A stretch of DNA of 64,000 bases from Erpetoichthys calabaricus (taxonomy: Eukaryota > Chordata > Cladistia > Polypteriformes > Polypteridae): contig NC_041409.2 in NCBI RefSeq assembly GCF_900747795.2, positions 72,213,960-72,277,959 on the forward strand, written 5' to 3'. This document shows, piece after piece, positions 36,101 to 51,116 of this stretch; within the stretch, counting starts at the first letter, position 1, and every line of letters starts with the position of its first letter. The notes beneath the pieces are model-generated. The model did not search any database. It was not told the DNA's origin and was given only the letters and a program-made list of their open reading frames with translations. The translations under genes and the position numbers were made by a program.

Positions 36101-39100
36101 ATCTGTGACCTGCGTGCCAAAGGTTGATTAATTTAAAATTTTTAGACCCAGTTACCCTGCTGTTTGCTTATTTTGGCTCTGCATTTACTCGAGTGGGGCA
36201 AGGAGAAACTAAAGCTTAAATATCCAGTTTATCAAATCCATTTTTTGACTTTTTTTTTTTATATAAGGTTCCCTGCCAGCTCCTTGTGCCTCTTAGATGC
36301 ACCCTACATTAACTATGGATTTTTGACAAATAAATGTTTCTATTCTGTCAACAAGAAAAGTTAAATTTGACCATTCACACAGTGCACAACATTTTAATGT
36401 GCACCTAAAAGCAGAGAATGCTTAAATGGTTTAGCATTTTCTTTTAGTGCAAAATACATCTTAAACTGATTAAACATGAAGTACATTTCATTTTAGCAAA
36501 TTTAACAAATGATGGGACACGGAGTACTACTGTTTGGATGGATTTAATATTTGTGTGGAATTTTTTTTTTCTTATAAGTAAACTGCATTTTTCTTTTCAC
36601 AATAATTAAATTGTGGTACATTATAGCCCATAGAGGCCTGTATTTAAAATACTTTTAGGAAAGTTTATATTCTTCTAAAATGTTACACATTATATGTTTT
36701 CATTCTTTTCTTTTAGATAATAGCTTTTGATGAGCTGAAGACAGACTACAAAAACCCCATTGATCAGTGCAATACGTTAAATCCAGTAAGTTTTATATAG
36801 CCAACTTTTTAACATCTGGTTTATTGTGCATGTGAAAATGTACTGGAATCTTCTTCTAAAAAGAGAGTCTGATCCAATATAGTATAATAATTTTTAGAAG
36901 TGATTAGACTATCTAATTGATGTTTTTAACTCTTATTAATCTACTTGTGATTTTACCTGTCATAATCACTAATATCCTGTTGATTTGCTTTTTGAATTTT
37001 TTTTTTAAAACACCAAAGACAGTTGAAAGGGTCAAAAAGATTAAAAGAGTCAAAATTGCATTAAAGGTTTGTACATACTTTTGGATTAAATACCCTCTTG
37101 GTTCCATTATTTTGTCTCTGGTCTATCATTTGCATGTTTAGAGTGTTTGCAAATGTTTTCGGTTAAGTATTCCAGTATGAGTACTTTTTGTAATGTTAGT
37201 ATAGTCTGCTTTATGTTAAGGAATCTTAAATGACCTGATTGAAGTCTGAAGTGTTGCACAATAAATAACATTATAGTTAAATCCATTTATCTTTGAAATA
37301 TCACACTTGCAAAAGTAATGGAGTTTTTATTTTAAAATTTATTTATGTTTATACATGAACACTAGGTGAGACTTTCTAATTTTTCTTCTATGAATATTCA
37401 TAATTTCCATTTTTAATGTTATTGAAGAATTGCTTAATATTTACTTTTCATGGAAATACAATGGTAAATGCAGTGCATTTCAATGTAAAATACAGTATAC
37501 GCAAATCAAAATGCTGAAAAAGTTCTTTGAAGGACTGTTTTCATTTATATAAAGTTAAGGCACTTTTCCATCTTAACTGAATGTGGTGCATGAAGGTGCG
37601 TTCACTGGAAAGACTTGCAAATACTCCATACTTGCATGAATGGAAATTGGTTCCCTTATACATTCTTGTTTGCATCCCACATATTGCAGAGTTCAGAAGC
37701 ACTACGTGGATGGTGGGTGAGGGAAAAGATAAAGTTACTTGGTCCTTTTGTAATGGTTTATAGACTAAGTGATTTAGCTCTGGCTGTTAGTTTTTGTTTG
37801 TTTTTTTTGAAATTTTGTCATGAAATTTTACATTAATATTTCAAAGCCTAGATAGCTTTCCCATTCTTTCTTAGATTTGTTGACACACTTGGTTTATAGT
37901 CAATATGTGAAATGTGCATAGTAGATTATAAAAAAAATAGGAAGGGGTAATAATTTTCAGATGTCAAGTGTTTGCTACAAAGTTTAGTATACAGTATATG
38001 ATAGAAAATGGTATATACAACTTCGTTAAGTAGAATTATTAAGTATTACATTTAGTTCTACCCATTAACTACTGGTCGTTGCTAAACACACTTAGGCTAT
38101 CTGGTTCCAGTCACTAAAATCTGTCCCAGTTTGCTTTTGGCTTGCTTTCTTAGTCTGTTAGTTAACCTTAGAAGCTGCAGTTAACTGCTGTCCTTAAAGG
38201 ATAAGTTTAGTATGTTTTTTCAGTCATGGAATGTATTAATTTGCCACATGAAATTGTGTTATAAAGTGAAGTGTTTTTTTTTTTTATATATAATAAATTT
38301 TAGAAACACCTTTTCTGTTCTTGCAGTTTACAATAGGGCTGAAGAGGTTCTAGGGTCCAAAGTTGAAAGATAAGGCCTCAGAATTTACTAAATACATCCA
38401 TACTGAAGTGGTAAAGGTTTTGAATGAAAAGAATATGCCTTTTGCATTTATGAGGCTCCTTGTGATAATGGAAGGTAGCTACAAATAATTACTTCATTGC
38501 AATTCTGGGTCATATTTTCTTGAAGTACGGATATGCTTCTTGCTTGTTTGTTGTCATGGATAGAGCTATGACAACCCAGTGCCAACCCTGGGGCCCATTA
38601 CTTTCTGTAGTGTTATTTCACTCCGCCTATGGAGTGAGATGCTCACCGAGTGGGAGCACAGTAAAAAGAGCACATATGAATTTAATTGTGGTTTGTACAC
38701 ATAACACTTTATCTGAATTGAACTGATTACACTGCATTGTTTTTTTTTTTTTTTGTTTGTTTTTTTTTAAGAACAAAGACACCTTTACTGTGGTGTGTCT
38801 TGCTCACACACACAATTAAAACAAAAACCTGGAAAATGAAAAAGGCAGAGTGTGCGATAGAGCAGATTGAATGTCCACAAACCAATTATCAATTAAAAAA
38901 AAAAAAATTATAATGCATGATAACTCCGGGCGGCACGGTGGCGCAGTGGTAGCACTTCTGCTTCGCAGTTAGGAGACCCGGGTTCGCTTCACGGGTCCTC
39001 ACTGCGTGGAGTTTGCATGTTCTCCCCGTGTCTGCGTGGGTTTCCTCCGGGCGCTCCAGTTTCCTCCCACAGTCCAAAGACATGCAGGTTAGGTGGATTG

Positions 39101-41808
39101 GTGATTCTAAATTGGCCCTAGTGTGTGCTTGGTGTGTTTGTGTGTGTCCTGCGGTGGGTTGGCACCCTGCCCAGGATTGGTTCCCTGCCTTGTGCCCTGT
39201 GTTGGCTGGGATTGGCTCCAGCAGACCCCCGTGACCCTGTGTTCAGATTCAGCGGGTTGGAAAATGGATGGATGATAACTGACACATTCACTGACACTGA
39301 TGCCAATTAATTTGTAAATACATAGGGAGAACATACAGACTGCATGTGGTACCTGGCACTGTGTGGAATGACTGGAACAAAAGCCCACTCTGCCTATGTT
39401 AAAACACCTACTGAACATACTAAACTTCAGCCTGATTAAACTTGGGTGAATTGACATTGCTAAATTGACCCTATTGTGTGTGCGTGTGTGTGCGTGTGTG
39501 TGTGTGTGTGCCCTTCAGTGTACTGGCACCTGTCCTGGTGTTCTTCCTGCCTTCCATCTATCCGAAGGTTGCTGTTATACAGTAGGTTCCACATGTACTG
39601 CAACCTTACTGTGGATAAGCAGGATTGATGCCTATAACATCTGTAGAGTTCTTGTCATTTGATTACATGATATGTGCAGTGCGGTACTCTCTCCTTTTTT
39701 TTTTTTTTGTAGACTGCTTGGTCCAACTTACAATGCATTTCAAATATTACGCTATTTCTCAATTGGGCAGGTGTGGAGGTCCCCCTCGGATTTTTTTACA
39801 TGTGCTTCTTGAAGTATATTATATTGATGGGTGGGTTGTGGGGGCAGGTGGTTTGGCTTGTGCATCAAATGCAAGGTGCCAGAACCATTTAGAGCTGGTA
39901 CTCTGTCACTGAAACAAACAAATGTGCATATGATGTACACTTTAAGCCCTAGCTATGTGTCTGCTCAATATTCTTTCTCACTTAAGTCACACGTGTACTT
40001 TAACAATCCAGCAGCAGCAGGCAGTATCTTGTGAAGTTAAAAAAAACCAAAAAAAACCTTCCATATAGCAAAAGAATATAAGCAATCACATTACTTTTTT
40101 TTTTTAGTTATTATTATCTAGTTGTCTACAGACAGCAATTCAAACCTGGACATCAAAATTCAATGTCAGTAATGGTGTTTGGTGATCCACTCCCCTGTTC
40201 ATGGAAGGTGCCACACTGATGCAGAGGAAGATGAACTTGGCTCAGTGAGTTGTGAGAAATGGCCGAATCTCACAACTGTGGTTGGATTTTTGCTTTCTTC
40301 CCTTTTTTTTTTTTTTTTTCTTAAACTGACATGGATATGCTGTTTTGTAATACTGTATATGTGTAATGTCAAGGCATAGATCTATACTTGATAATATTTC
40401 TGGTCTGAAAAATTGGCATATTCAGTAAGTTTTAAGGGGATTCATCACATTGGGACTCTGGTAGCCTTTAAATCAATTTTAAAGCACAAGAGTGGGTTAC
40501 TTATTTTCTGAAATTAATTAAATGCACTTCACATTAGAGAACAATTTTGTGTGGCAAACTAATGTATACCATGTTTGGGAAGAAATTATTTTGACATGGA
40601 AAATATTGAATTTCTCCTTTAAATTTGAATAGGTATATTGGTAGCTTGTGGTTAGAATTTGCAAAGTGAAATTTAGAGGGCAACAGTAAAATGAAATATT
40701 TGACCTACTTTGCACATTTTTGTTAAGAATGGCATTGGCACTCTGGGTTTCCAGTGATTTATTCTAAAACATTGCTCTCACTTTTACAGAACATATGCAA
40801 TTGGTGCTAGAATTCCTTTGGCATCACCAGCCAGTTTTCAAAATGCTGCAGTTCTGTACTTTATCATTTGTTTGCCCAGATTTTCTCAGCAATATGTATG
40901 TCAGGTAACTGAGAACTATGTTACTATCCAGTTAAATATATCTTCTATATAGAAGATACATTCTTAGATTGGTGTCAAGTACTGCTTTTTGACTTAACTA
41001 TAATTACATTATCCTTAGTCTTTTAAGTTCTATTTGATGGTACTTATTTCATATTGTGCTGTCTTTTGTTAATCATCTGAAAATAATGACACAGTGGGAT
41101 TACACTAGACATTTTTTTTTGTGATTCTTCTTTGGTTGAATAGCTTTCTGCTCCACCAGAAGCCAAGTGCTTTGAAGTTTATTACACCTTATAGGCATTG
41201 CCCATGATGTTTCTTTTTTAAGGCTTCATTCCTTGTAAAATGATCATATTGTGTTGTCAGTGTAAGTCTGCATGCCGATACCAAATATGACAAAAATCCC
41301 AGTCTTTCTCAGAATAAAAATTGTAAAACATTATTATCTGTTGTGATCCATCCTGATTGTTTTACTTTAAAATGTACACAGTGTACTTTAATTTAAATTA
41401 TCTGATTTTTTCCATGTATTTGATTTTGGTTAAATTTAGAGCTGGTGGTGACAGTCCATGCAAAATATAATGTGAGAACAAATCACCTAATGATATGTTA
41501 GGCCAAATCCAGCAGACCATTCAACCGCTCCCTTAGAATCAGTCTGTCTGATTAGTATTCATTGGGACCATTAGTAAAATGAGGCATCAGGTCAGTGCTT
41601 TTAGTTTCATGCCCTCTACTTGCATAAATAATACTTGATTTTAATATATCTCCTTATATGCAGGGTGGCACAGTGTGAAGTTTGCACATTCTCCCCATGT
41701 CTGTATGGGTTTTCCTTTGGGTGCCCCAGTTTTCCTCACACATCACCCAAAGATGTGCAGGCTGGGTGAATTGGCAATTTCTAATTGGCCCTGTGTGAAT
41801 GTGATTGC

Positions 41809-41859
<51 letters not shown>

Positions 41860-44800
41860 GGCCCTGTAATGGACTGGTGCCCCGTCCAGGGATATTTATT
41901 GCCTTGTGTTCTGTATTGCCAGGATTGGCTGTGTCTTCCAGGAACACTAAATTAGATTAAGTAGAACTTGATAGTAAATGTCTGTGTATTTTTTTTGTTC
42001 TTTGTTGGCTGCATTTATATGTTAGTTGATCATTTTTGTGTTGATCTGCTTTTTGACGAGTTCTTCTGCTCTGTGAAGTAGCTGATTATGTAGAATGATG
42101 TACAGGGTGATTCTAAAAGAATTAAACACCTTCAAAAATATATCGCCATACTCCGTAATTAAGTGTCATATGAACATGTAGTCTAAACCAGTTTGTAAAG
42201 GAATTCTCACATTTCTGTCTTAATCATACTCTGTATGTGTCATGAAAATAATATAACTGAACATATTCAAAATATTTATACCGTATATCAAATTACCCAG
42301 TATTTAAACAAACATCTCTGAATATGAATTATGCTTTGCTTGTGCATCTCTGAGAGCCTCAAACGAAAGGTTCTTGATACCTACGAGTTTAGGAAGAGTC
42401 ATTTGTAGTCCATCATTCTACTGTTCAAAACATCATTTATAAATTGAGAAAATTTCACACCCACACCACCGCCAGTCTATCCAGGCCAGGTCATCTGACT
42501 AACTTCAGCCTTTGTAAAAAGAAGCATCCAAGAGCAAGTTTAGTCTCGGCCCTTGTCAAAGTTATAAGTCAACCAACTGTAAAAGACTTTGCAGATTTGC
42601 CCTGCATGTGGGGTCAGGAAAGAAGCCTCTGTTCTCAAAAAAGAATATTGGAGCACATCTGAAGTTTGCAAGACAACACCTAGATGAACCACCAGGACTA
42701 TTAGTATTACTGTATGTGCTTTAGACAGATAAGAAAAAGGCAGAGCTGTTTTACCACAGCGTCTCCCATAATATTTGGTGAAAAAAAAACTAATATTTTT
42801 TTCAAAAGAAACTCATATGATGTAAAACACAGTGGTTGGAAGCACTTGGGGGAAAGTTTTTCCACCTGATAGCTTAGCCATACTCAACCATTGATTCTAT
42901 TTGGATCAGACAGTACTCAGGCCATTTCTCAAAAGGCTGAAGCAGAACTGGTAATGAAACTTTCAACGAGACAGTGATGCAAAATACTCAAGCAAATTAA
43001 CAAGATAATGGTTGAAAAATATGAAATGAAGTGCTATTACACCGCCAAGTCAAAGGTCTGGTCTTAACTCCATACAAATACTGAGTGGGGATTTTAGTAG
43101 GCAGTACATATGGAAAAAGCCCTCAAACATCCCGCAATTAAAGGAGGAGTTGTCAAAACGTTCTCCAAACGGATGGAAGACTGATGACAAGTTTATATAG
43201 GTGATTCTTGTAATTATTTTCTTCAGAGGGGATGCTCGGTGTTTTTTTTTTTTTTTCTTCTCCACAACAGAGGTTATAATAATAATACATTTTTACATGT
43301 ATACAGTATAGCACTTTTCTCACTACTCCAAGCGCTCTCCACCCAGGGAGAACCCTGGAAGCAAACCCACAACCTCCTTACCACAAAGCAGCAGCACTAC
43401 CACTGTGCCAACTGCACAGTGCTTTTCTGCTTTGTTTTTGAGTAAATGATTGCAAAGAATAATTTAAATTATTTGTTACATTAGGTTACCTTTATGTATT
43501 AATATTGCTGAAATGAAGATATGAGACATATTTATACATGCAGGTACAGTAAGTTGAACTCACACCTTTATGTGGTGTACCTACTTTTTCATAGCATGTG
43601 TATGTACAGTATACATGTACATAATAAACCCGTGTGTGTGTATACTAGCTGTGCTACCCATCTAAGGGGGGGTTAAAATCTAAGTAATCAACGTTGACCT
43701 CAGCATTAATGTTTGCAGTGCACCATCTACTGGAATGTATTTTGAAATGTCTGTAGAGAAAAGCCAAGCAAAATGACACCTTTTATTGGCTAACTAAAAA
43801 GATTACAATATGCAAGCTTTCGAGGCAACTCAGGCCCCTTCTTCAGGAAATGTGTGTAGAAATTAAATGCATTGCTGCATTTTTTGCATTGCACCATCTA
43901 TTGGAAAGATAAATGCAATGCGTTTTATTACTTAAAATGTTTGTGATGCACCATCTTTTGGAATGACAGAGACATAGCAATTGGATGGACACACAGACAC
44001 TTAAAGCCTTTTATTAAGGTGGCAATATACATATACATTATCTGTTATATAGTGCCTTATCTATCTGTCTCTCTCTCTCTCTATAGATTATACATACTGT
44101 ACATTTGTAGAAAATATTTTGTTCATTTTACAAAATGTATTTAAGCAGGTAAACTAGCTGAAAAGCAGTTCATATTTATAGTGATGACATAATAGAAAGG
44201 CTAAATACAGAGTTACAAATATAAGCAACATAGATATTAAAACAAGCAATTGTGATAAGAGGAAATAATATAAAAAAGTGAGTGAGACTCCATGCTTTGT
44301 AAGGCTTATGTACTGCTTAGTATCTGGTCCATAAAACTGGGTGACAATGGAATAATTTTTGGAGATACAGTGCCTTTCTAAATTATTCAGTTTCATTCAA
44401 GGTTTTGAAAAGCCTTTTATGGGGTTACAGATGATAATGTCACATTTTATAAATTAAAAATCCACTCTGTTCTGGTGTTATTGGTAACACAGAAATCTGC
44501 AGAAACATTTTGAAAATAAAGATCTGCTTGGTCATGCAGTAATTCGTACCTTTGTAAGGTAAGGTACATAGGCTTGTACATGAACAACTGTTAAGTGCCA
44601 CAACATAGCAGAAATTGAGCAGGTCAGCACTACTCAGAATATGGTGCTAAGAGATTCTTTGAAGGGCTAAGGTCTTACTGTCAATTGCAAACTTCCATAA
44701 TATAGTCCAGAATTCCTAAAGCTCATAGCAGTTTATATATGAAGCATGGTCCATACTGAGAGCTTCAGAGATTTGTATTTTGACAATATATTACTTTTTA

Positions 44801-47800
44801 AATTTTCCTTTACTTACATGCAAGTTAAACACATCATCAGAAGAAATCTGGTCAAGTTGTCTAACCTTCCCTCGCTATCTAGAAATAATACTGTTCCTGT
44901 GATAAAGATACAACTAGTGTTTCCAAAATATACCACTGTTTTAAAAAATAAGTCGCAACTAGATAATCAGAAAAAAAGACCATTCAGTTAGGTTTTTGAT
45001 TAATAAGTTTAAATCAACCCACAATAAAATACACTGTTTATTAATATGTGGAAAACATAGCTGAGCGTGGCTCACAATTGTACAGCACATGCATCTTCCT
45101 CCACTAAGACTAGTCAGGATACATTTTGGTCAGGACTGTCATGATAAATGTTTTTAATAACCTGCTTCACTGGGTCACATTTTGATTTAAAAAAAACTTG
45201 CCTAGACCTTACTGGAAAAATGATTTGCTTATTCATCCAATAGTTTTAGATTCATTATAATTCCTACTACTCTTAAGAGTTCTGTATGTAGTTAACACCA
45301 AATGGGCCATTGTTTGTTAGCAGTTCCCAATTATGAAGAACTAACTACACTGCTAACATGCGGTCTTGTCTGACTCTTGCCCCCTACCATAAAAGAATGG
45401 GAAAACAACGGCCTATTTTATTTAAAAACTTGAATTCAGTGTAAAGCAGGGGATCTCAAGCTCCATTCCTGGAAGGCCGTAGTGGCTGCAGGTTTTCATT
45501 CCACCCTTTTCTTAATTAGTGACCTATTTTGTTCCTGCTAACTTCTTTTGAATTAATTTTAATTGACTTGCTCTTGAAGACTCAAACCCAGTAATTGTTT
45601 TTTTCCTTAATTAGCAGTCAAACAATAATGAGATGCAAAATGAGCCAAAACAACTGGTGTCCATTATACAATATCTGGAAATAAAAAGGGTGGAGGTCTC
45701 AGGAATGTCAATTTGCTCAGGTCCCCAAAACATTTTAACAACAATTTTGAAAATGTATGCTATTTCACAATGAGAGCAGCAAGAAGCCATAGAATTAAAT
45801 AACTGGTTTAATTAACAACAATAATTAAGCAACTGGTTGGAGTGAAATTGGTTGGAGTTTCAGGACCTGACTTAGTTGGTCTTCTGTTGGTTCACTCGCT
45901 TCACATTTCATTTTTGTTTAAGGAAAGATATGAAGCAGTTGAGAGGAATGATGAAGAAATTCCGGGGAACAAATCTTAAAAAAACAAGGCAATTAAAATT
46001 AATTCAAAAGAAATTAATTAGCAGCAAAAACAGGTCACTAATTAAGAAAACAGTTAGAATGAAAACCTGCAGCCACTGCGGTCCTCCAGGACTGGAGTTT
46101 GAGATCCCTGGTGTAAAGGAACTAGTTTAACTTTCTTTAGAATCTGGTATTTGAATGCCGAATGCTGCTAACTTTTCAGGTTTTTCAGCATCTTTAATCA
46201 ATTGCTTAATGTTTAATATTTTTTTTCTCTGCATCTGAAAGGGTTGGAGTGGAGGTGTTTGATCCAGATAGCAAGTGTTTACTGTATGCCTTATTTATCT
46301 GTAATGGATGTATTGTAATAAACCACTGTGATGTTAATAAAATAAATCAAAGAAAATAAAGAACATTTGGAATACATCATAGAAAAATTGATAAAAAGCA
46401 CAGATTAAAGAAGGGTGCTACCGCTACATACAGGGTGGTCCAGATCTAATTATGCCACTGTTCGACTGATAACTGTCTCCCCGCCATTTTGGAATGCAGG
46501 GCACGTGCTGCCATCTATCGGCAACAAAAAGAATTTTAAGTGAAATCTCTATGTGCAGGGCACGTGCTGTGAATTCTCTATGTAATAAACTTAATAAGTT
46601 ATAGCGTCATGAAAATTGCATAATTAGATCTGGACCACCCTATATAATGGTCTAGACTTCTCTTTGAATAATGCTGGTTCAATTCTTAAGAAATTAAGTT
46701 CCATCACACCAGTACGGTACTGCTCAAAAACAAGATCTGTCAAAGCTCAGCATCTCGACAAAGAGAATTGTGAGTGAAGCCACTTAAAGTTTAGCAGATG
46801 CTAAGTGTGGGAGTTAAGTAAAGCTGCATCAGTCAAATATATAAAGAGCCTGGCATCTTGGGTTAGTAAAGAAACCCAAAAATTATCCATAAAGAAAAAT
46901 CTAATGGTCTGTTTGAAGTCTGCCAGAAAACTTGACAATGCCAACTTGGGAGACATGTTTTTGTGGTCAGATGAGAAGACCACTGACTTTTCTGGTTAAC
47001 ACTCTAAGGACTACGTGTGCTACAAAACCTACACCTACATATATGACAAGAAATACTATTCAAATTTAAAAAAAAAAAAAAAGGTCTAACAGTTATGTTA
47101 AATTATTATTTTAAAGTGCTATGGATTGCAATAGGCACCATCTTAAGAAATTCAGTGAAAGTTCTGATCAAATAGTGCTGCAATAATAGGAGTTCTCTGT
47201 CCTTGTAATGACACATGAAACTGCGTATCAGTGTGTGGATTGCAGCGTTGGACTTAACAGTGCCAGGATGAAGTTAGCCAGCTTCATTATTGTGGAGTGA
47301 AAAGTGAACAGGCGCAATGTCATGAATGGTAAGGGGAAGACGGGGGTACATTAGGAGTGTCCAAAGACTATGTTGTTGGAAATGGTGGTGGATGGCATGA
47401 GAAGGATAGGTTTCATCCCAGTAAATGATTAGGACTGCAGAAAGTTGTTGAAGAGGATTTGGGATGTAAGTGACCAACTTGGATCAATGCAAAGAATAGC
47501 CGATTAACCCATGGTGATGTACAAATCTCACTACACGTTTTTCTCTTCCCTAATGTACAAAAATGCTAATCCTCTATTTCTTGATTTTTTATATCCATGA
47601 TAAAGACTTCACATTTTTTAAACCTATTGAAGTATGAATTGTAAAACCCAGTTGTGAATGGGTATTATTTTGTGTTTTTAGCTAGAAATAGTTATTTTCA
47701 GCATGTTTTTGTTTTATGGATTAATCATCTTAATATTTTTGGCTAATGCTGTGTTTTCAACCAAAAATGCAAAAAAAAAAAAACAAATCAGTTGGTCTCT

Positions 47801-50800
47801 AGAAAAAGGGTGCAAGATACCTGCTAAACGTAGTTGGATCATCTTTATGCACTGTTACTACCTTGAGAACCAGGCTACTACTACTAGGATGGTCTCTCTT
47901 CTGCTGTGGTCGTTTCCCCACAAGACAGGCCCTGGATTATTGTTGGGATTTTTACAAACCTCCAGCTGTATCAATGGACAATTGGATGGTCTTAATAGTA
48001 ATCTGAATTGCAAAAAGTAAAGTTTGTTTATTTGTGTGGTTATAGTTATCGACTCTTTCCTGTTGTCGGCCTTTTCAGTGACTGTGATAGTACTATTGAA
48101 TGTATAGTCAAACTGGGAGACTGCAGTGCTTTCATGTAAAATCCTGTAACCTGTAAGGTGCGAGTGTGAAAAATGCCAATCTGAGAGGTGAACTGTCATT
48201 GGATTGTCATAAGATTATCTGTAGCAAACCCAAAGTAGCTTATAAATGATGATCTTGATAGACCTGTTAGATGATTTAAACTTGAATGTTCATGATTTCT
48301 GGGTAAAGCAAGGTGCTGTTCTGTTGACTGATTTGAACTTGGAGGAGAGCTGAAGAACTTATCTTCCATTTCATGTAGGAATGAGATCAGAACTAGCTGA
48401 GTGATGGTCCCTCACTAAACACCACACCAGACCAGAACAAGCACTGCACTCCTAGTGCATGCCATAATGCCTACTGTGGTCCTTGTATGCTGCAGGCGTC
48501 TACACAATGGACACAGCTGCTCACCAAGTCTCCATTGAATATATATGTGACCATCTTATTTCCAGGCAGAATCTGTTTTCACCAGTAAAGACGACAGACT
48601 GCCATTCCTCGCTACATTGAACCTCGTGGAAGATTACCTAGTCTAGAACATTGCTACCACAAATAGCAGCCACGTATCATGTGAAAACAAACTGACAAGT
48701 TTGTGACTAGTCGGATGAGTTTTTAGTATGGGTGAAAAGACAGAAGCTTATCTGTCATTAGCAAATGGTATTAGGTACTGTGCCATTATAGTTAAAGAGC
48801 AACTGATTCTTAAAAAATTGTGTAATGGGAAACAACTTCTTAAAACCTTCCAACAAAACGTTCTTGAGGTGGTGAGGGTTTGGTATCTGCTTACCTGTGC
48901 CAGCACCACAAATTCCCTGTCAACATCTGCTTTGCAATAACAATAAAGCGCGGGGCCAGCTTTTCAAAATACCAGGCGTCAACATACGTTAGACAGCTTC
49001 TTCAATGGCCTGCTTTATTGAGTGCTTGAGTATAACCTTCATGAGGCACACCTGATCAGGGCCGTACATTTGGAGCTGTGTGCCTTTTACCTTGTTTTCA
49101 TCACGGAAGTGACCTATAACCTTTTATCATTTACAAATGTCTGCTGATGCAGCCCTACTTTGTTTATTTAAATATGTTTTGGTTCCCTGGGAAAAAATGT
49201 GTTATTTATTTGTGTACTTCACAAAGTATGTTTCTATACTCCAGTGTCAAAATTTCTGGCATTATAGTGTATCTGTCAAAATTATTTGCAATTCACTTTT
49301 GAAATAGTAATTTTCAGAAGCCTGTAATCCTTGCAAAATACCTTGAGCAGCACGTTGATAATTTTATTACATGCCTTAGCATCAGTAGTCTGTGGCTACT
49401 TAAGTCTTGTTCATATAAGCATGTCTTCCTGTTGTTTATGTTGGTACATCAGGCTTCCTGTTACCTGTGGGTATGTCCCAGACATTAATCTGTTTGATTG
49501 CAGTGACTCTTTAACAATGTTTATTTTCATATGTTTAGTGTTGTATGACTTTGTGTCCACTGTGCTCAACACACAAATACCTCAAAGTGATCTTGTCAGT
49601 CTATATTCGTAGTAAGAATGTTAGATTTAGGCAATTGTAGTTTAGGTCTCGACCCTTTCCAGTGTGCATCTCAGTACTAACGCACAGCTTTTGAGAGTGC
49701 AGTGTTAATTTGGAATCTTCCCCCAACACAACCAGTTAAAGACCCTAAATTCTGTATGCTTGAAGTTGTAGTTTTTTTATTGTTTGCCTTTTTACATTCT
49801 TATTTGTGGTTTATCAAACATTAGTGACAGCTTTACCATTAGGCATATAACACATTTGAATGAGAGAATTCTGTTCACATTTTCCCCCTGATACACTTTT
49901 GATGTGTGTACTATCTGTTAACAGATTCAAGATACTCACTTTGCATTATATATTTGCAGGAGACATGGCAACCAGTACTGCCATCTTGTCAGTTCAGTTA
50001 GACTTTGTACACAACCACACTCCGATGTTATCAGGCACTGGCTTTATATGGCTGCCCCACAGACTCTTCAGAGGGGTCACTCTGCATGAGCAATGATGGA
50101 ATAAGTGCTTTATGGGAGTAAATTAATACAATCTTAAAAGAGCAATGTAATGTGAATAGTTAAATTTCAACAATCTGAGTGTGAGTATTGCCTCAAATGT
50201 GCTGATTACGCACGACAACCTATCCTTATTTTAAATTTTACAGTGCCCATGTAACATGGTGGCATAATGCACTCTTTGCAAACCCTTTGACTCCATTATA
50301 TTTCCAGATTATGAGTTTAATACTGGTGTGTTGTACATTTGTGTGGTATTACTGTAGTTTATAGTTTTTTTGTTTTTTTCTCTGTTACATTTTAACATTA
50401 CATGCTAAGTAGTAATCCTGTCTGTCTAATAAAACTGCCTTGTCCACTACATGTCTGCTACCCACCAATGAGGCATCAGTCCATCGCAGGGTACTCTCAT
50501 GCACACCCTAACTGGGCCGTTCTTAACCAGGAGCAGATTGGCCTTGGTGAAACAGAAGAATATCCTGGCATTTAACTGCAATTTGGAAAGAAAGCAGTGC
50601 TGGGCTAACTACCTAACTAGCAGAGCAGGCTACCTTTTTCTTTAAAATTCCTGCGTTTATTTTTGACATGAAACTCAATCAAATTTTTATTTATATTCTC
50701 TGTGATTATTGTATAAAACACAGGTAATATAGCAAAACCTGATTTATTAGGAATAAATTGGAATACAACACTAAATAAAGATTCAGACGTTAGTGCCTTA

Positions 50801-51081
50801 GGAACCAAGTTACCCAAACTATTCTAGAACATTTCAGTAATTATTTACAACTCTGGTGCTGATCTTTCTGATCATAAAATAGGTCATTACAATAGTAATT
50901 GATAAGAAGAATTCATAATTAATTGGAGAATTGCTGTATTTTTGGGTTCCTCTGCAGTGCCTCCTTTCTGTTTCACGATTTGGCTCAAAGACTAATCAGC
51001 ACATCATCATCTCGTAATAAACTTGTTTTTTCCGTCCAGCCGTTTTAGCTGTAGACCGTCCTCCAATAACTGTGGCACACT

Positions 51082-51116
<35 letters not shown>

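Noticed and set aside
38939-38992. tRNA gene suggested by A-box and B-box wording
   Set aside because: It is the head of a SINE with target duplications; no complete cloverleaf or anticodon arm is preserved. The same applies to the heads at 23200-23316, 43276-43411 and 58665.
39107-39457. 116-codon minus-strand open frame
   Set aside because: It lies across the SINE at 38926-39271; GC-rich repeats open frames by chance.
51083-51115. Stand-alone CA microsatellite of interest
   Set aside because: It sits inside an interspersed repeat that has a GT tract at the same place in its other copy.
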